From contig SIBR01000014.1 in assembly GCA_009695065.1 (NCBI GenBank), positions 1 through 64,000 on the forward strand: a DNA stretch of 64,000 nt, written 5' to 3'. The stretch comes from Opitutus sp. GTDB lineage: Bacteria > Verrucomicrobiota > Verrucomicrobiae > Opitutales > Opitutaceae. Made by a program: the position numbers and the translations under genes. Each line of letters starts with the position of its first letter. Within the stretch, counting starts at the first letter, position 1. Under the pieces are notes generated by a model. The model was not told the DNA's origin and made no database searches. It saw nothing but the letters and a program-made list of their open reading frames with translations. Shown here one piece after another: positions 44,999 through 54,729 of this stretch.

Positions 44999-46177
44999 TC
45001 AGGATAGGTACTGGATGATGCTCACCAGCGGCAAGAAGAGCGCGATCACGATCGTGCCGACCATCAGGGCCATGAGCACGATCATCACCGGCTCGATGAT
45101 GGAGGTCAGTCCGGCCACGGCGTTATCCACCTCTTCATCGTAAGTGTCGGCAATGCGGGTGAGCATGTCCGGCAACGCGCCCGTTTCCTCCCCCACCTCG
45201 ATCATGCTGGTCACCATGCCCGGGAAAATCCGGGTCGACTCCAGTGGCCCGGCCACGCCGTCGCCCTCCTTGACGCGGTCGTGCACCACGTTGATCGCAT
45301 TGGCTACATGCAGATTGCCGCTGGTGTCGCGGGTGATCACCAGTGCCTGCAGGATCGGCACGCCCGAAGCCAGCAGGGTTCCGAACGTCCGAGTGAAACG
45401 GGCGATGGCGGCCTTCAAAAACAAATCGCCGGTCACGGGCAGCCGGATCAAAGCCCAGTCGATCGCCCGCCGGCCCCGGCGCGTCCGGCCCACGAGTTGA
45501 AAACCGACATAGGCGGCGGAAAAACCGGCCCCCGCCACCACGTAATGGTTCTTGAGGAAATTGCTCACGGTGAGCAGCCCCTGGGTCAGCGCCGGCAGGG
45601 GCTGCCCCTTCAGAAGCCCGCTGAAAATATCCTGGAATTTCGGCACCACGAAAATCATCAGCACGGATACGATGGCCGCCGCGACACACACGACGATCAC
45701 GGGATAAATCATCGCCGATTTCACTTTCCCGGAGATTCGCTGGGCCTTCTCCATGAAGACCGCGAGGCGCTCGAGGATGGTGTCGAGCACGCCGCCGGCC
45801 TCGCCCGCCTTGACCATGTTGACGTAGAGCCGGTCAAAGACGCGATCGTTCGCCGCCAGACCGTCGGAAAAATTCCCGCCCGACCGGATGGTGTCGGCGA
45901 TGTTTTCGATCACGGCCTGGAACGCCGGCCGCTTCTCCTGTCGCGCGAGCACCTCCAGGCTGCGCAGAATCGGCATGCCGGCGCGAACCAGCGTCGCCAG
46001 CTGGCGGGTGAAGACGGCGAGGCCCTTGGCATTGATCAGCCGGCCGAAAATACCCCTCCGGCGCCGGGCGGCGGCACTGGCCGGCCCGACCCGGCCGCCC
46101 GGCCGTCCGGCCGTCTTCGCCGGGAGTGCAGCCGAAGCGGTCAGAGGCGCATCGGCGCGAATGGAGAATTTAGCCAT
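44999..46177 (-). CDS. pilC: Type IV pilus inner-membrane platform protein PilC / GspF family
   Basis: The 392-residue protein has two GspF repeats (about 60-185 and 260-385). Each has the FTRQLATLVRAGMPILRSLEVL or FTRTFGTLLASGVPILQALVI helix pair, and three membrane helices (AMIYPVIVVCVAAAIVSVLMIF, the middle helix, MIVLMALMVGTIVIALFLP). It anchors the pilus base and couples to PilB/PilT. It follows pilB by 27 bp in one leftward cluster. Confidence 0.92.
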   Translation of the reverse strand: MAKFSIRADAPLTASAALPAKTAGRPGGRVGPASAAARRRRGIFGRLINAKGLAVFTRQLATLVRAGMPILRSLEVLARQEKRPAFQAVIENIADTIRSGGNFSDGLAANDRVFDRLYVNMVKAGEAGGVLDTILERLAVFMEKAQRISGKVKSAMIYPVIVVCVAAAIVSVLMIFVVPKFQDIFSGLLKGQPLPALTQGLLTVSNFLKNHYVVAGAGFSAAYVGFQLVGRTRRGRRAIDWALIRLPVTGDLFLKAAIARFTRTFGTLLASGVPILQALVITRDTSGNLHVANAINVVHDRVKEGDGVAGPLESTRIFPGMVTSMIEVGEETGALPDMLTRIADTYDEEVDNAVAGLTSIIEPVMIVLMALMVGTIVIALFLPLVSIIQYLS

Positions 46178-46204
46178 GGGGGAAATCGACGGGTGCCGGG
46201 TGCG

Positions 46205-47899
46205 TCACGTATATTTAATCACTTCTTCGACTGACGTGTGGCCGTCGAAGATGGCGCGAAGTCCGTCGTCCCGCAGCGTCCGCATGCCGTGTTCGATGGC
46301 CTTTTGTCGAATCACCAGCGTCGGGGCGCGGGCCGTGATCAAGTCGCGCACGGGTTCGCTGACGCGCAGCCATTCAAAAATGCCGAGCCGACCACGATAG
46401 CCGGACTGGCTGCACGCGGGGCAGCCCCGCCCATGGGAAAATTGCCGGTCGCCGGAACCATTGCTCCGCAGGCCGAGCTGCGTGAGCATTTCGGGCGCGG
46501 GATCGTACGCGGTTTTGCACTGCCGGCAAATCCGCCGCACGAGCCGCTGCGCGAGGACCGCTTCCAGCGTGGACGCCACGAGGAAAGACTCCACCCCCAT
46601 GTCGACGAGCCGGGTAACCGCGCCCGCGGCGTCGTTCGTGTGCAGCGTCGAAAGCACCAGATGGCCGGTGAGCGAGGCTTGAATGGCAATCTGGGCGGTC
46701 TCGAGGTCGCGGATCTCCCCCACCATGATCACATCGGGATCCTGCCGCAAAAACGACCGCAACACCGCCGCGAACGTCAGGCCCACCAGAGGATTCACCG
46801 GGACCTGCATCATGCCCTCGATCTCGTATTCCACCGGGTCCTCCGCGGTCAGGATCTTCAAGTCGATCGTGTTGATCACCCGCAGACCGCTGTAAAGCGT
46901 CGTGGTCTTGCCGGAGCCGGTCGGCCCGGTGACGATAAAGATCCCGTTCGGCCGGCGCACGAGTTCCTGTACGCCGGCAAACACGTCGGCGGGCATCTCC
47001 AGCTGGGTGATGTCGAGTTGCACCGCCGACTGGTCGAGCACCCGCAACACCACGCTTTCGCCAAACTGGGTCGGAAGGGTCGACACCCGCAGATCGACCG
47101 GCCGGCCGGCGACCGCGATCTTGATTCGGCCGTCCTGCGGAATGCGGCGCTCGGCGATGTTGAGATTGGCGAGGACCTTGATGCGCGAGATGATGGGCAG
47201 GGCCAGTGACTTCGGCGGCGGAGCCATTTCGTGGAGCGCACCGTCGATGCGATAACGAATCTTGAACTCGTGCTCGAAGGGCTCGAAATGGACATCGCTC
47301 GCCTGGTCCCGGATCGCCTGGCCCAGCACCAGATTCACTAACTTGATGATCGGCGTTTGTTCGGCCAGCGCCTCGATATCGCGTTTCGAGAGCTCCCGAT
47401 CCTCGGCCGGCGCGAGCCAGTCGGCCCGAATTTCCTGGAGCAGGTCGTCGAGGCTCTCCTCGTTTTCACCATAGTGGAGCTTGATCTGGATCTCGACCTT
47501 GTCGGGGTCGGCAAAAAAAAGCCTCACCTGCCGGTTGAGGGCGAACGCCAGGTCGTCGACCGCATGCGGACTGAACGGGTCCGCCACCACGAGATCGATG
47601 TTCCGATCGTCGGCCTGCAGCGGCATCACCCCATAGTCGCGAGCGAGCCGGCCGGTGACCGCGGCAATGGCCGCGCCAGGAAACTGGGCCGGCAACTCGG
47701 GCAGGAAGTCGTAGCCGAGATGATCGGCAATGCGCCGGAAGAGATCAGCCCGGTCGATGAGGCCGAGGTCGACCACGACGTCCGCGAGCGATTTGCCGGT
47801 GGCACGATGCTCCGCATTGAGCTCGTCGAGGTCCGCCGTCTCCACCAGCCGCTGTTCCTTCAGGAACTCGTAAACGGCCGCATTGTGGCTGGGGAACAT
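46205..47899 (-). CDS. pilB: Type IV pilus assembly ATPase PilB / GspE family (copy 1)
   Basis: The 564-residue hexameric ATPase has an N-terminal MshEN-type domain (about 1-150), then Walker [17 protein letters not shown], the Asp box LKILTAEDPVEYEIEGM, Walker B DPDVIMVGEIRDLET and the His box LTGHLVLSTLHTND. Two CxxC pairs (CRQCK, CPACS) form the zinc site. It powers pilus extension. It lies 15 bp after pilT. Confidence 0.93.
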   Translation of the reverse strand: MFPSHNAAVYEFLKEQRLVETADLDELNAEHRATGKSLADVVVDLGLIDRADLFRRIADHLGYDFLPELPAQFPGAAIAAVTGRLARDYGVMPLQADDRNIDLVVADPFSPHAVDDLAFALNRQVRLFFADPDKVEIQIKLHYGENEESLDDLLQEIRADWLAPAEDRELSKRDIEALAEQTPIIKLVNLVLGQAIRDQASDVHFEPFEHEFKIRYRIDGALHEMAPPPKSLALPIISRIKVLANLNIAERRIPQDGRIKIAVAGRPVDLRVSTLPTQFGESVVLRVLDQSAVQLDITQLEMPADVFAGVQELVRRPNGIFIVTGPTGSGKTTTLYSGLRVINTIDLKILTAEDPVEYEIEGMMQVPVNPLVGLTFAAVLRSFLRQDPDVIMVGEIRDLETAQIAIQASLTGHLVLSTLHTNDAAGAVTRLVDMGVESFLVASTLEAVLAQRLVRRICRQCKTAYDPAPEMLTQLGLRSNGSGDRQFSHGRGCPACSQSGYRGRLGIFEWLRVSEPVRDLITARAPTLVIRQKAIEHGMRTLRDDGLRAIFDGHTSVEEVIKYT

Positions 47900-47914
47900 G
47901 ACCGGCGCAGGGAC

Positions 47915-48997
47915 TCACACCTCGCGAAGCTTCAACCCCATCTGGAGGAATTTCTCGCGCATCAAATTCGGGTCCTGCGCCTTGTCCAGCGCCTCGTCCG
48001 GCGATACGAGTTCGCGGTTCACGAGGCTCATCAAATGCGTGTCCATGGTGATCATGCCCAGCTGGGCGCCCGTCTGAATGTCGGACGTGATCCGGAACGT
48101 CTTGTTTTCGCGGATGAGAGAACCGATGGAGGTCGTGTTGACCATAATTTCGTAGGCCGCGATGCGGCCGCCGCCGACCTTTTTGCACAGGACCTGGGAG
48201 ATGACCGCGACCAGCGACGACGCGAGCTGCGTGCGAATCATGTCCTTAATGTTTGCCGGGAAGGCATCGACGATGCGATCGACGGTTTTCGCCGCGCTGT
48301 TGGTGTGCAGGGTACCGAAGACCAGATGGCCCGTCTCGGCGGCGCTGATCGCCGCCTCGATCGTCTCCAGATCGCGCATTTCACCGACGAGAATGACATC
48401 CGGATCCTGCCGCAAGGCGCGCCGGATCGCCTCGGAAAAACTCGGCACGTCGACGTGCACCTCGCGCTGCGTCACGACACAACGCTTGTGATTGTGGTAA
48501 TATTCGATCGGGTCCTCGATCGTGATGATGTGCCCGTCGCGGGACTCGTTCATGTAGTTCACCATCGAGGCGAGGGTCGTCGACTTGCCCGAGCCAGTCG
48601 GACCGGTGACGAGAATGAGGCCGCGCGGCCGGAAGAGCAGTTCGCGGATCTTGTCGGGTAGGCCAATGTCACGCAGGCCGAACATCTTGTAGGGGATCTG
48701 CCGCAGGACCATACCGTAGTTCGACTTGGACTTGAGCACCGACACGCGGAAACGAGCCTTTTCGCCGAAAGCGAAACCGAAATCGGCGCCGCCATTGAGC
48801 TTCACGTTGCTCACATGGGAATCGGGCGTGATGGCCAGCATGAGCTTCTCCGTGTCGCCCGGCGAGAGCGGCGGACCGTCGATCGGCATCATGCTACCAC
48901 TAAGCCGCAGCGTTGGCGGCTGGCCGACTTGCAAGTGGAGATCGGAGGCGCCCTGGTCGACCATCAGATCGAGCAAATCATTCATTTCGTAGCTCAT
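47915..48997 (-). CDS. pilT: Pilus retraction ATPase PilT
   Basis: The 360-residue ATPase has [44 protein letters not shown] and [16 protein letters not shown]. The C-terminal SLIRENK segment corresponds to the PilT AIRNLIRE motif. The start [22 protein letters not shown] is typical, so the ATG at 48997 is preferred over one 36 bp upstream. It retracts pili for twitching and DNA uptake. Confidence 0.95.
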   Translation of the reverse strand: MSYEMNDLLDLMVDQGASDLHLQVGQPPTLRLSGSMMPIDGPPLSPGDTEKLMLAITPDSHVSNVKLNGGADFGFAFGEKARFRVSVLKSKSNYGMVLRQIPYKMFGLRDIGLPDKIRELLFRPRGLILVTGPTGSGKSTTLASMVNYMNESRDGHIITIEDPIEYYHNHKRCVVTQREVHVDVPSFSEAIRRALRQDPDVILVGEMRDLETIEAAISAAETGHLVFGTLHTNSAAKTVDRIVDAFPANIKDMIRTQLASSLVAVISQVLCKKVGGGRIAAYEIMVNTTSIGSLIRENKTFRITSDIQTGAQLGMITMDTHLMSLVNRELVSPDEALDKAQDPNLMREKFLQMGLKLREV

Positions 48998-49242
48998 GGT
49001 GCGGGGGGATGGAGGGATGGAAATCGCGCGCAATAGCCAGGCTGGGAGTGAGACGAGGGACCATGGTAACGATCAAGCCGGGCCGACTCAAGAGCAGCCC
49101 GAACCCGGAGACGAGTTCTCCCGCATTCGCCAGAATGCTGCCGGCGGCGCGCCGACCGGAGGCCCGCCGGACGGCTCCGGCCGGGCCGCTGACAAACCCG
49201 TGGGGAAAGCGGAGGCATGGAAATTTAAACACGGGCCGCGCT

Positions 49243-50970
49243 TCAATCCGCGTCGCCCACCGTGATCGAAACAACCTCCTCGATCGTGGTCAAACCAGCC
49301 GTGACTTTGCGCACGCCGTCCTCCCGCATCGAGCGCATGCCGAGCGCCCGGGCCTTTTCCCGCAACGCGGCCGTGCCCGCCTGTTCATAAATCATTTTCT
49401 GGATCTCCTCGTTGACCACGAGGATTTCAAACAGGCCCATCCGCCCCCGATAACCCGTGGCATTGCAGGCGGCGCAACCGTCGCCACGAACAAAGGTCGC
49501 GCTGGCAACCTGGGCCGGCGCGATGCCGAGGGCGCGCAACGCATTCGCGTCGGGCCCGCAGGACCGCCGGCACTGCGGGCAGACCTTGCGCACGAGCCGC
49601 TGCGCCATCACCGCGCGCAGCGAAGTCGATACGAGGAAGGGCTTCACCCCGAGGTCGATCAGGCGAGTGACCGCGCCCGGAGCATCGTTCGTGTGCAGGG
49701 TGGAAAAAACCATGTGCCCGGTCAGCGACGCGTTGATCGCAATTTCCGCCGTCTCCAGGTCGCGAATCTCCCCCACCATCACGACATTCGGCGCTTGGCG
49801 CAGCATGGCCCGCAGCGCCGAGGCAAACGTCATGCCGACCTCATGGCGCACCGGCACTTGGTTGATGCCGTTGAGTTGATACTCGACCGGGTCCTCGACC
49901 GTAATGATCTTGCGATCGGGTTTGTTGATGTGGTGCAGGCAGCCGTACAAAGTCGTCGTCTTGCCCGAGCCGGTGGGGCCGGTGACCAGCAAGATGCCAT
50001 CCGGCAGCGTGATTAGCCGTTCGAATGTGGCGGCGTCGTCGCTAAAGAAGCCGAGTTCCGGAAGCCCCAGCTGCAATCCCTCCTTGTCCAGGATGCGCAT
50101 CACGATGCTCTCGCCATGCGCCGTGGGCAGGGTCGAGACCCGCAGGTCAAGCTGCCGGCCGCCGACGCCGATCTGAATCCGGCCGTCCTGGGGCAGGCGT
50201 TTTTCGGCGATGCTGATGTTCGCCATGATTTTCACGCGCGAGATCATGGCCAGCTGCAGACGTTTCGGCGGATTTTCGACTTCGATCAAGACCCCATCGA
50301 TCCGATACCGAACCCGAAATCGTTTCTCCAGCGGTTCAAGGTGAATGTCCGACGCGCGCCGCTGGATCGCTTCGAAAATGATTTGGTGCACGAGCTTGAT
50401 GATCGGCGCGTCCGCCGAGGCATCGCTGACATCGCCCGCCCCATGCGTTTCGGTGATCACCGCGGCCGGGTTGGTCTCTGCCGAGGAAGACAGACTGCCC
50501 AGCAGCGCATCGATCGAACCGGCGTCACGACCATAGAACCGATCGATGGCGGAGCCAATCTCATCCGCCGTGGCGACCAGCGGCTCGATGGGAATCTTCA
50601 GCAGGTACCCAAGGGCGTCGATTCCGTCCGTATCGAGCGGATCGGCGATGGCCACCCGGAGCCGCTCGCCCGCGCGCGCCAACGGCAGCAGGCGATAACG
50701 CCCCGCCAGCGCCCGGGGCACGAGCGCCAGGACCTCCGCTGCGATCCGGACCAGAGCCAAGTCCGGCGCCATGGCCATGCCAAATTCCGCCGCCAGCATT
50801 TCCGCCACCCGTCGGTGATCGATCGCCCCCTGCCCGATCAAAACATCGAGTAAACTCGGCGGAGGCCTGGTCTCGTCGCGCTGACCGACAACGAGCGCCC
50901 GGGCCACTTCGATCTGGTCGGGCCGCAAAAATCCGCGCGCAACCGCAAGCTCGAGAACAAAGTCGTGCAT
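49243..50970 (-). CDS. Type II/IV secretion ATPase PilB / GspE family (copy 2)
   Basis: The 575-residue ATPase has the same layout as copy 1: an N-terminal domain, Walker [43 protein letters not shown] and LTGHMVFSTLHTND, with CPQCRRSC and CAACNATG zinc pairs. The two copies may serve pilus extension and a separate type II-like secretion machine. The ATG at 50970 (MHDFVLELAVARG) matches the family N-terminus better than a GTG at 51003. It is separated from pilT by 245 bp. Confidence 0.92.
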   Translation of the reverse strand: MHDFVLELAVARGFLRPDQIEVARALVVGQRDETRPPPSLLDVLIGQGAIDHRRVAEMLAAEFGMAMAPDLALVRIAAEVLALVPRALAGRYRLLPLARAGERLRVAIADPLDTDGIDALGYLLKIPIEPLVATADEIGSAIDRFYGRDAGSIDALLGSLSSSAETNPAAVITETHGAGDVSDASADAPIIKLVHQIIFEAIQRRASDIHLEPLEKRFRVRYRIDGVLIEVENPPKRLQLAMISRVKIMANISIAEKRLPQDGRIQIGVGGRQLDLRVSTLPTAHGESIVMRILDKEGLQLGLPELGFFSDDAATFERLITLPDGILLVTGPTGSGKTTTLYGCLHHINKPDRKIITVEDPVEYQLNGINQVPVRHEVGMTFASALRAMLRQAPNVVMVGEIRDLETAEIAINASLTGHMVFSTLHTNDAPGAVTRLIDLGVKPFLVSTSLRAVMAQRLVRKVCPQCRRSCGPDANALRALGIAPAQVASATFVRGDGCAACNATGYRGRMGLFEILVVNEEIQKMIYEQAGTAALREKARALGMRSMREDGVRKVTAGLTTIEEVVSITVGDAD

Positions 50971-51108
50971 TTCCGCGCCGACGATCGAACGGGGAGGCGT
51001 CACGGCCTTCGCCTCCGTCGCCGGCCAGATGCCCCACCGCCCGCCACTGGCGATTCTTCGTAGCGCTCGGAATCTAGGGCGGAAGGCATCGCAGGGGACC
51101 GGACGCGG

Positions 51109-53073
51109 CTATTTCGGAGCGAGGCTGAGCAGGAATTCCGCGTTGGATTTCGTCTTTTTCAGCCGCGTGATCAGCATCTCCATCGATTCGATCGGACCGA
51201 GTCCCTGCATCGCGCGCCGCAACCCATAGATGCGCTGCAATTCTTCGGGATGGTAAATCAGCTCCTCCTTGCGGGTGCCGGAGCGGTCGATGTTGATGGC
51301 GGGAAAGATCCGCCGCTCGACCAACCCGCGATCGAGATGGAGCTCGCTGTTGCCCGTGCCCTTGAATTCCTCGAAGATGATCTCGTCCATGCGGCTGCCG
51401 GTGTCGACCAGCGCGCTGGCGATGATGGTCAGACTGCCGCCACCCTCGATGTTGCGGGCGGAGCCGAAGAACCGCTTCGGTTTCTGCAACGCATTCGACT
51501 CGAGGCCGCCGGACATGGTCTTGCCCTGGTTGCCCGCCAGCGCGTTGTACGCGCGGGCCAGCCGGGTGATGGAATCAAGGAGGATCACGACGTGCTCCCC
51601 CTGTTCGACGCGGCGCCGGCAAATCTCGATCACCATCTCGGCGCAATGCACGTGGCTCTCCGGCATTTCGTCGAAGGTCGAGGAAACCACCTCACCCTTG
51701 GTGTGGCGCCGGAAATCCGTCACTTCCTCCGGACGCTCGTCGATCAGCAGGAGGATGAGCTTCACCTCAGGACTGTTTTCCGAGATCGAGTTCGCGATGT
51801 TCTGGAGGAGGATGGTCTTGCCCGTCCGCGGCGGCGCGACGATCAGTCCGCGCTGGCCGAAGCCGATGGGCGTAAGGATGTCGACGGCCCGCATCGAAAC
51901 GTCCTTCACATGAATCTCCGGCGCCTCGAGCAGGATGCGCTTGAGGGGATAATACGGCACCAGCTCCTCAAACGGCGTCACCTTGGAGATGTCGTCGGGC
52001 TTTGCCCCCATCACCGCGTCGATGCGCACCACGGAGGGGCAACGCTCACCTTCCTGTGGCGGCTGGAGCGTGACCTCGACGCGATGACCGCGCTTGAGGC
52101 CGTAACGCTTCACGAGGCTGTCCGGCAGATAGGCGTCCTCCGGATACAGGCGGTAATTGACCTTTTCGTGCACGACGAACGACCCGCGGTCGGTGACATC
52201 GATGTAGCCGCAGTCGCGCAGCGTGCGTTTGTTCTCGGCGGCAAACTTGAAAATGCCCGCGAGCAATTGGCGACGGTTCGGCGCGCCTTCGAACACCGTA
52301 CCCAGATTGCGGGCATAGGCGGTCAGCTCCGCGAGAGTCATCGCATAAATCTCGTTCAACCAGAGCGGTTCGCCGGTCCCGGCCGAAAGTTCGGTGGCCA
52401 GCGTATCCAGCGCGGCCAGGTCCAAGAAGCGGGACGGATTCGGCAGGTCGCCAAACACTGGAATATTGCTCGGTGGCGGTGGCTGGGGCGGATTTTGCTC
52501 CCGGCCTCCACCACCTCCACCGCCCCCACCCGGCTGCCAATGGCCTCCGCCGCCGCCGTGACGGCCCCGCTTCCGCTTGCCATGTTTCCAAAAACCGCGG
52601 TCACCGCGATCAGGCTGGCCCTGCTGCCAGTCCCCGCGATTACCCTGCCCACCCTGAGCGCCCTGCCCTCCCTGGGCCCCCTGGCCGCCTGCCGTGGGAG
52701 CGGAGCTGGACGAAGGCTCGCTCTCGACGAACGATGCCGGATGCGAAGCACTCGGGGCTGGCGGCACCTCCGCCACCGGTGAGTGGTCAACCGGAAGGCG
52801 TTCGTTACGGACGGGCTGTTCCTCGATCCGCCGGGCGGGCTCGCGCGGCGACGGAGCCGGTGCTTCCTCCCGGGGCGGAGGTGGCACTGGGAAGAGTTCA
52901 CGCTCCACGATAACTGGGGCCACCGGTGAACTTGCTCTTGTCGTCCGTGTCGTTTTTGCCGGCTTTTCCGACTTTGGTTTGCGCGGAGCGCTCCGCGTCA
53001 AACGGGATTTCTTTTTGCCGGCAGCGGTATCGGAAGACGGCGTTTCGCCGTCGGATTTGGAAGGAAGGGCCAT
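51109..53073 (-). CDS. rho: Transcription termination factor Rho with a long disordered N-terminal extension
   Basis: The 654-residue protein has a low-complexity N-terminal region (about residues 1-235) that is Pro/Ser-rich, then Gly/Gln/Arg-rich (QGAQGGQ repeats and a poly-Gly tract). It is followed by the Rho N-helical domain, the RNA-binding cold-shock domain (NYRLYPEDAYLPDSLVKRYGLKRG, split as NYRLYPEDAYLPDSL and VKRYGLKRG), Walker A IVAPPRTGKTILLQ, Walker B VVILLDSITRLARAYN and the R-loop GGLESNALQKPKRFFG. E. coli Rho has about 419 residues, so the extension is large, as in Bacteroidetes and actinobacteria. It follows coaE. Confidence 0.96.
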   Translation of the reverse strand: MALPSKSDGETPSSDTAAGKKKSRLTRSAPRKPKSEKPAKTTRTTRASSPVAPVIVERELFPVPPPPREEAPAPSPREPARRIEEQPVRNERLPVDHSPVAEVPPAPSASHPASFVESEPSSSSAPTAGGQGAQGGQGAQGGQGNRGDWQQGQPDRGDRGFWKHGKRKRGRHGGGGGHWQPGGGGGGGGGREQNPPQPPPPSNIPVFGDLPNPSRFLDLAALDTLATELSAGTGEPLWLNEIYAMTLAELTAYARNLGTVFEGAPNRRQLLAGIFKFAAENKRTLRDCGYIDVTDRGSFVVHEKVNYRLYPEDAYLPDSLVKRYGLKRGHRVEVTLQPPQEGERCPSVVRIDAVMGAKPDDISKVTPFEELVPYYPLKRILLEAPEIHVKDVSMRAVDILTPIGFGQRGLIVAPPRTGKTILLQNIANSISENSPEVKLILLLIDERPEEVTDFRRHTKGEVVSSTFDEMPESHVHCAEMVIEICRRRVEQGEHVVILLDSITRLARAYNALAGNQGKTMSGGLESNALQKPKRFFGSARNIEGGGSLTIIASALVDTGSRMDEIIFEEFKGTGNSELHLDRGLVERRIFPAINIDRSGTRKEELIYHPEELQRIYGLRRAMQGLGPIESMEMLITRLKKTKSNAEFLLSLAPK

Positions 53074-53119
53074 GTAAAAGAGAGTCTTAAGGAATGCGAG
53101 GCACGATCGCCGCGGACCG

Positions 53120-53704
53120 TCAGCGGCTGGCCAGAAGCGCAGTGACCAAGTGATCGACCTGAGTCCCGAGGAATTCGGCGGAGCCTTGATTCCAAAGGAC
53201 CAGATCGGACAGCTCGATTTTCCGCGCTAGCGGCAGTTGCTTGGAGATTCGCTGCCCGGCGAGCACGCGCGGAAGGCCGCGTTGCTCCAGTCGGGCGAGT
53301 TGCGAACTCGGAGCACAGGCGACGCACACCGTGAAATCAAACCAATTCTCCAGCGCCTTTTCGAACAGCAAGGGCACTTCGACCGCCCAATGGGCCGATG
53401 GTTCGGCCGCGAAAGCCGCCCGCCAGAAGGAAAAAACCGCCGGATGCGTAAGCTCCTCCAGCCAGCCAAGCTCGGTCTCGTCGGTGAACACCCGCGCCGC
53501 GAGGTCCGGCCGGCTCACCACCCCGGCCCGATCCACCACCGGTTCGCCATAACGGACGCGGAGGGCCGCCACCACGGCAGGTGTCGTCAGGACATGCTCA
53601 CGCACAATGCGGTCGGAATCGAGCCGGCGAAATCCACGCGCTTCCAACAGACGCGTCACCGTCGATTTGCCACAACCCAGGCCACCGGTAATCCCTGCGA
53701 TCAT
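53120..53704 (-). CDS. coaE: Dephospho-CoA kinase
   Basis: The 194-residue kinase makes CoA from dephospho-CoA. The P-loop is GITGGLGCGKSTVTRLLEARG (GxGCGKST), and the substrate region has DSDRIVREHV. VPLLFEKALENWFDFTVCVA and QLARLEQRGL are family segments, with RISKQLPLARK as the lid. It is probably co-transcribed with rho, 46 bp downstream. Confidence 0.94.
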   Translation of the reverse strand: MIAGITGGLGCGKSTVTRLLEARGFRRLDSDRIVREHVLTTPAVVAALRVRYGEPVVDRAGVVSRPDLAARVFTDETELGWLEELTHPAVFSFWRAAFAAEPSAHWAVEVPLLFEKALENWFDFTVCVACAPSSQLARLEQRGLPRVLAGQRISKQLPLARKIELSDLVLWNQGSAEFLGTQVDHLVTALLASR

Positions 53705-53820
53705 TCAGTATTTGCTGCAGAGCTTTGGGCTTGCGACGCGATTCCGCAAATTCTTAATCAGCCATCGCTCGGTCGTGCCGCTTACCCCGGTCATGTCGAG
53801 GTGAAACCCCTCCTTTCCCC

Positions 53821-54717
53821 GTGCTCAAGTTTCCATCTGTCGACACGAAGGACGCCACCAAAGTAGCGGCGTTTGCGCGGGGAAAATTCTCGGCAATGTA
53901 CCCCGGGGCGGGCCTGCACTGGCTCGAGCGGCTTTTCGCCGATATGGACGATCTTTTTTCGGGCCGAAATCCCGATTACGCTGCGGTCGACATTCGCTAC
54001 CAAGATTTCGAACACACGTTGCAGGCAACCCTGTGCCTCGTGCTGCTGCTCGCAGTCCGGCACAAGGCCGGAGTCGAACCCAAGCTGAACGCCCGCCAGT
54101 TTGAATTCGCGCTGTCGGCCGTCCTCTTGCACGACGCCGGCTACATCAAGTTGCGCTCCGACACCGTCGGGACCGGCGCCAAGTACACGTTTTGCCACGT
54201 CCTGCGGAGTTGTGCCTTTGCCGCCTCGTACCTTCCCACCCTCGGTGCGACCGACTACGAAGTGGAAGCCGTGCTCGGCGCGATCAACTGCACCGCCCCG
54301 ACCAAGCAAGTCAGCCGTTTGCATTTCCGGGAGCAGGTCGAACGGATCATCGGCTGCGCCCTGGCCACCGCCGATTATCTGGGCCAGATGGCCGCGCCGG
54401 ACTATCCCGACGAACTCGGAATCCTGTTCGAAGAATTCCAGGAGTCGGACAACTTCATCCACCTTCCGTCCTCGCGGCGAACCTTCAAATCGGCCGACGA
54501 TTTGATCAATCTGACTCCCGTATTCTGGAAGCAGTTCGTGCTGCCAAAGCTCGAGAGCGACTTTCAGGCGGTCTATCGGTTTCTCGCCCGTCCCCATCCG
54601 CACGGCCGGAACGCCTACCTCGACGCGGTGGAAAAAAACATCGCGAAGCTCAAACGCCGGGTGGCGTCGCGCCGCGGGGCGGTCAGGTATGCGTCGCCTC
54701 ACGCGGGCCGAGCGTAG
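53821..54717 (+). CDS. HD-domain phosphohydrolase-like protein
   Basis: The 298-residue protein, with a GTG start, shows an HD-superfamily pattern. There is a His in YQDFEHTLQ, the HD pair in AVLLHDAGYIK, another His in KYTFCHVLRS and an Asp in ATADYLGQM. The family includes nucleotide phosphohydrolases and cyclic-nucleotide phosphodiesterases, so the substrate is not assigned. No second domain is visible. It lies 12 bp before comM on the same strand, so the two are likely co-transcribed. Confidence 0.7.
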   Translation: MLKFPSVDTKDATKVAAFARGKFSAMYPGAGLHWLERLFADMDDLFSGRNPDYAAVDIRYQDFEHTLQATLCLVLLLAVRHKAGVEPKLNARQFEFALSAVLLHDAGYIKLRSDTVGTGAKYTFCHVLRSCAFAASYLPTLGATDYEVEAVLGAINCTAPTKQVSRLHFREQVERIIGCALATADYLGQMAAPDYPDELGILFEEFQESDNFIHLPSSRRTFKSADDLINLTPVFWKQFVLPKLESDFQAVYRFLARPHPHGRNAYLDAVEKNIAKLKRRVASRRGAVRYASPHAGRA

Positions 54718-54729
54718 CACGTTGATCGT

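Noticed and set aside
43037..45007. A 656-codon open frame on the + strand across potD and potC
   Set aside because: It spans two confident genes and their spacer in antisense and shows no homology.
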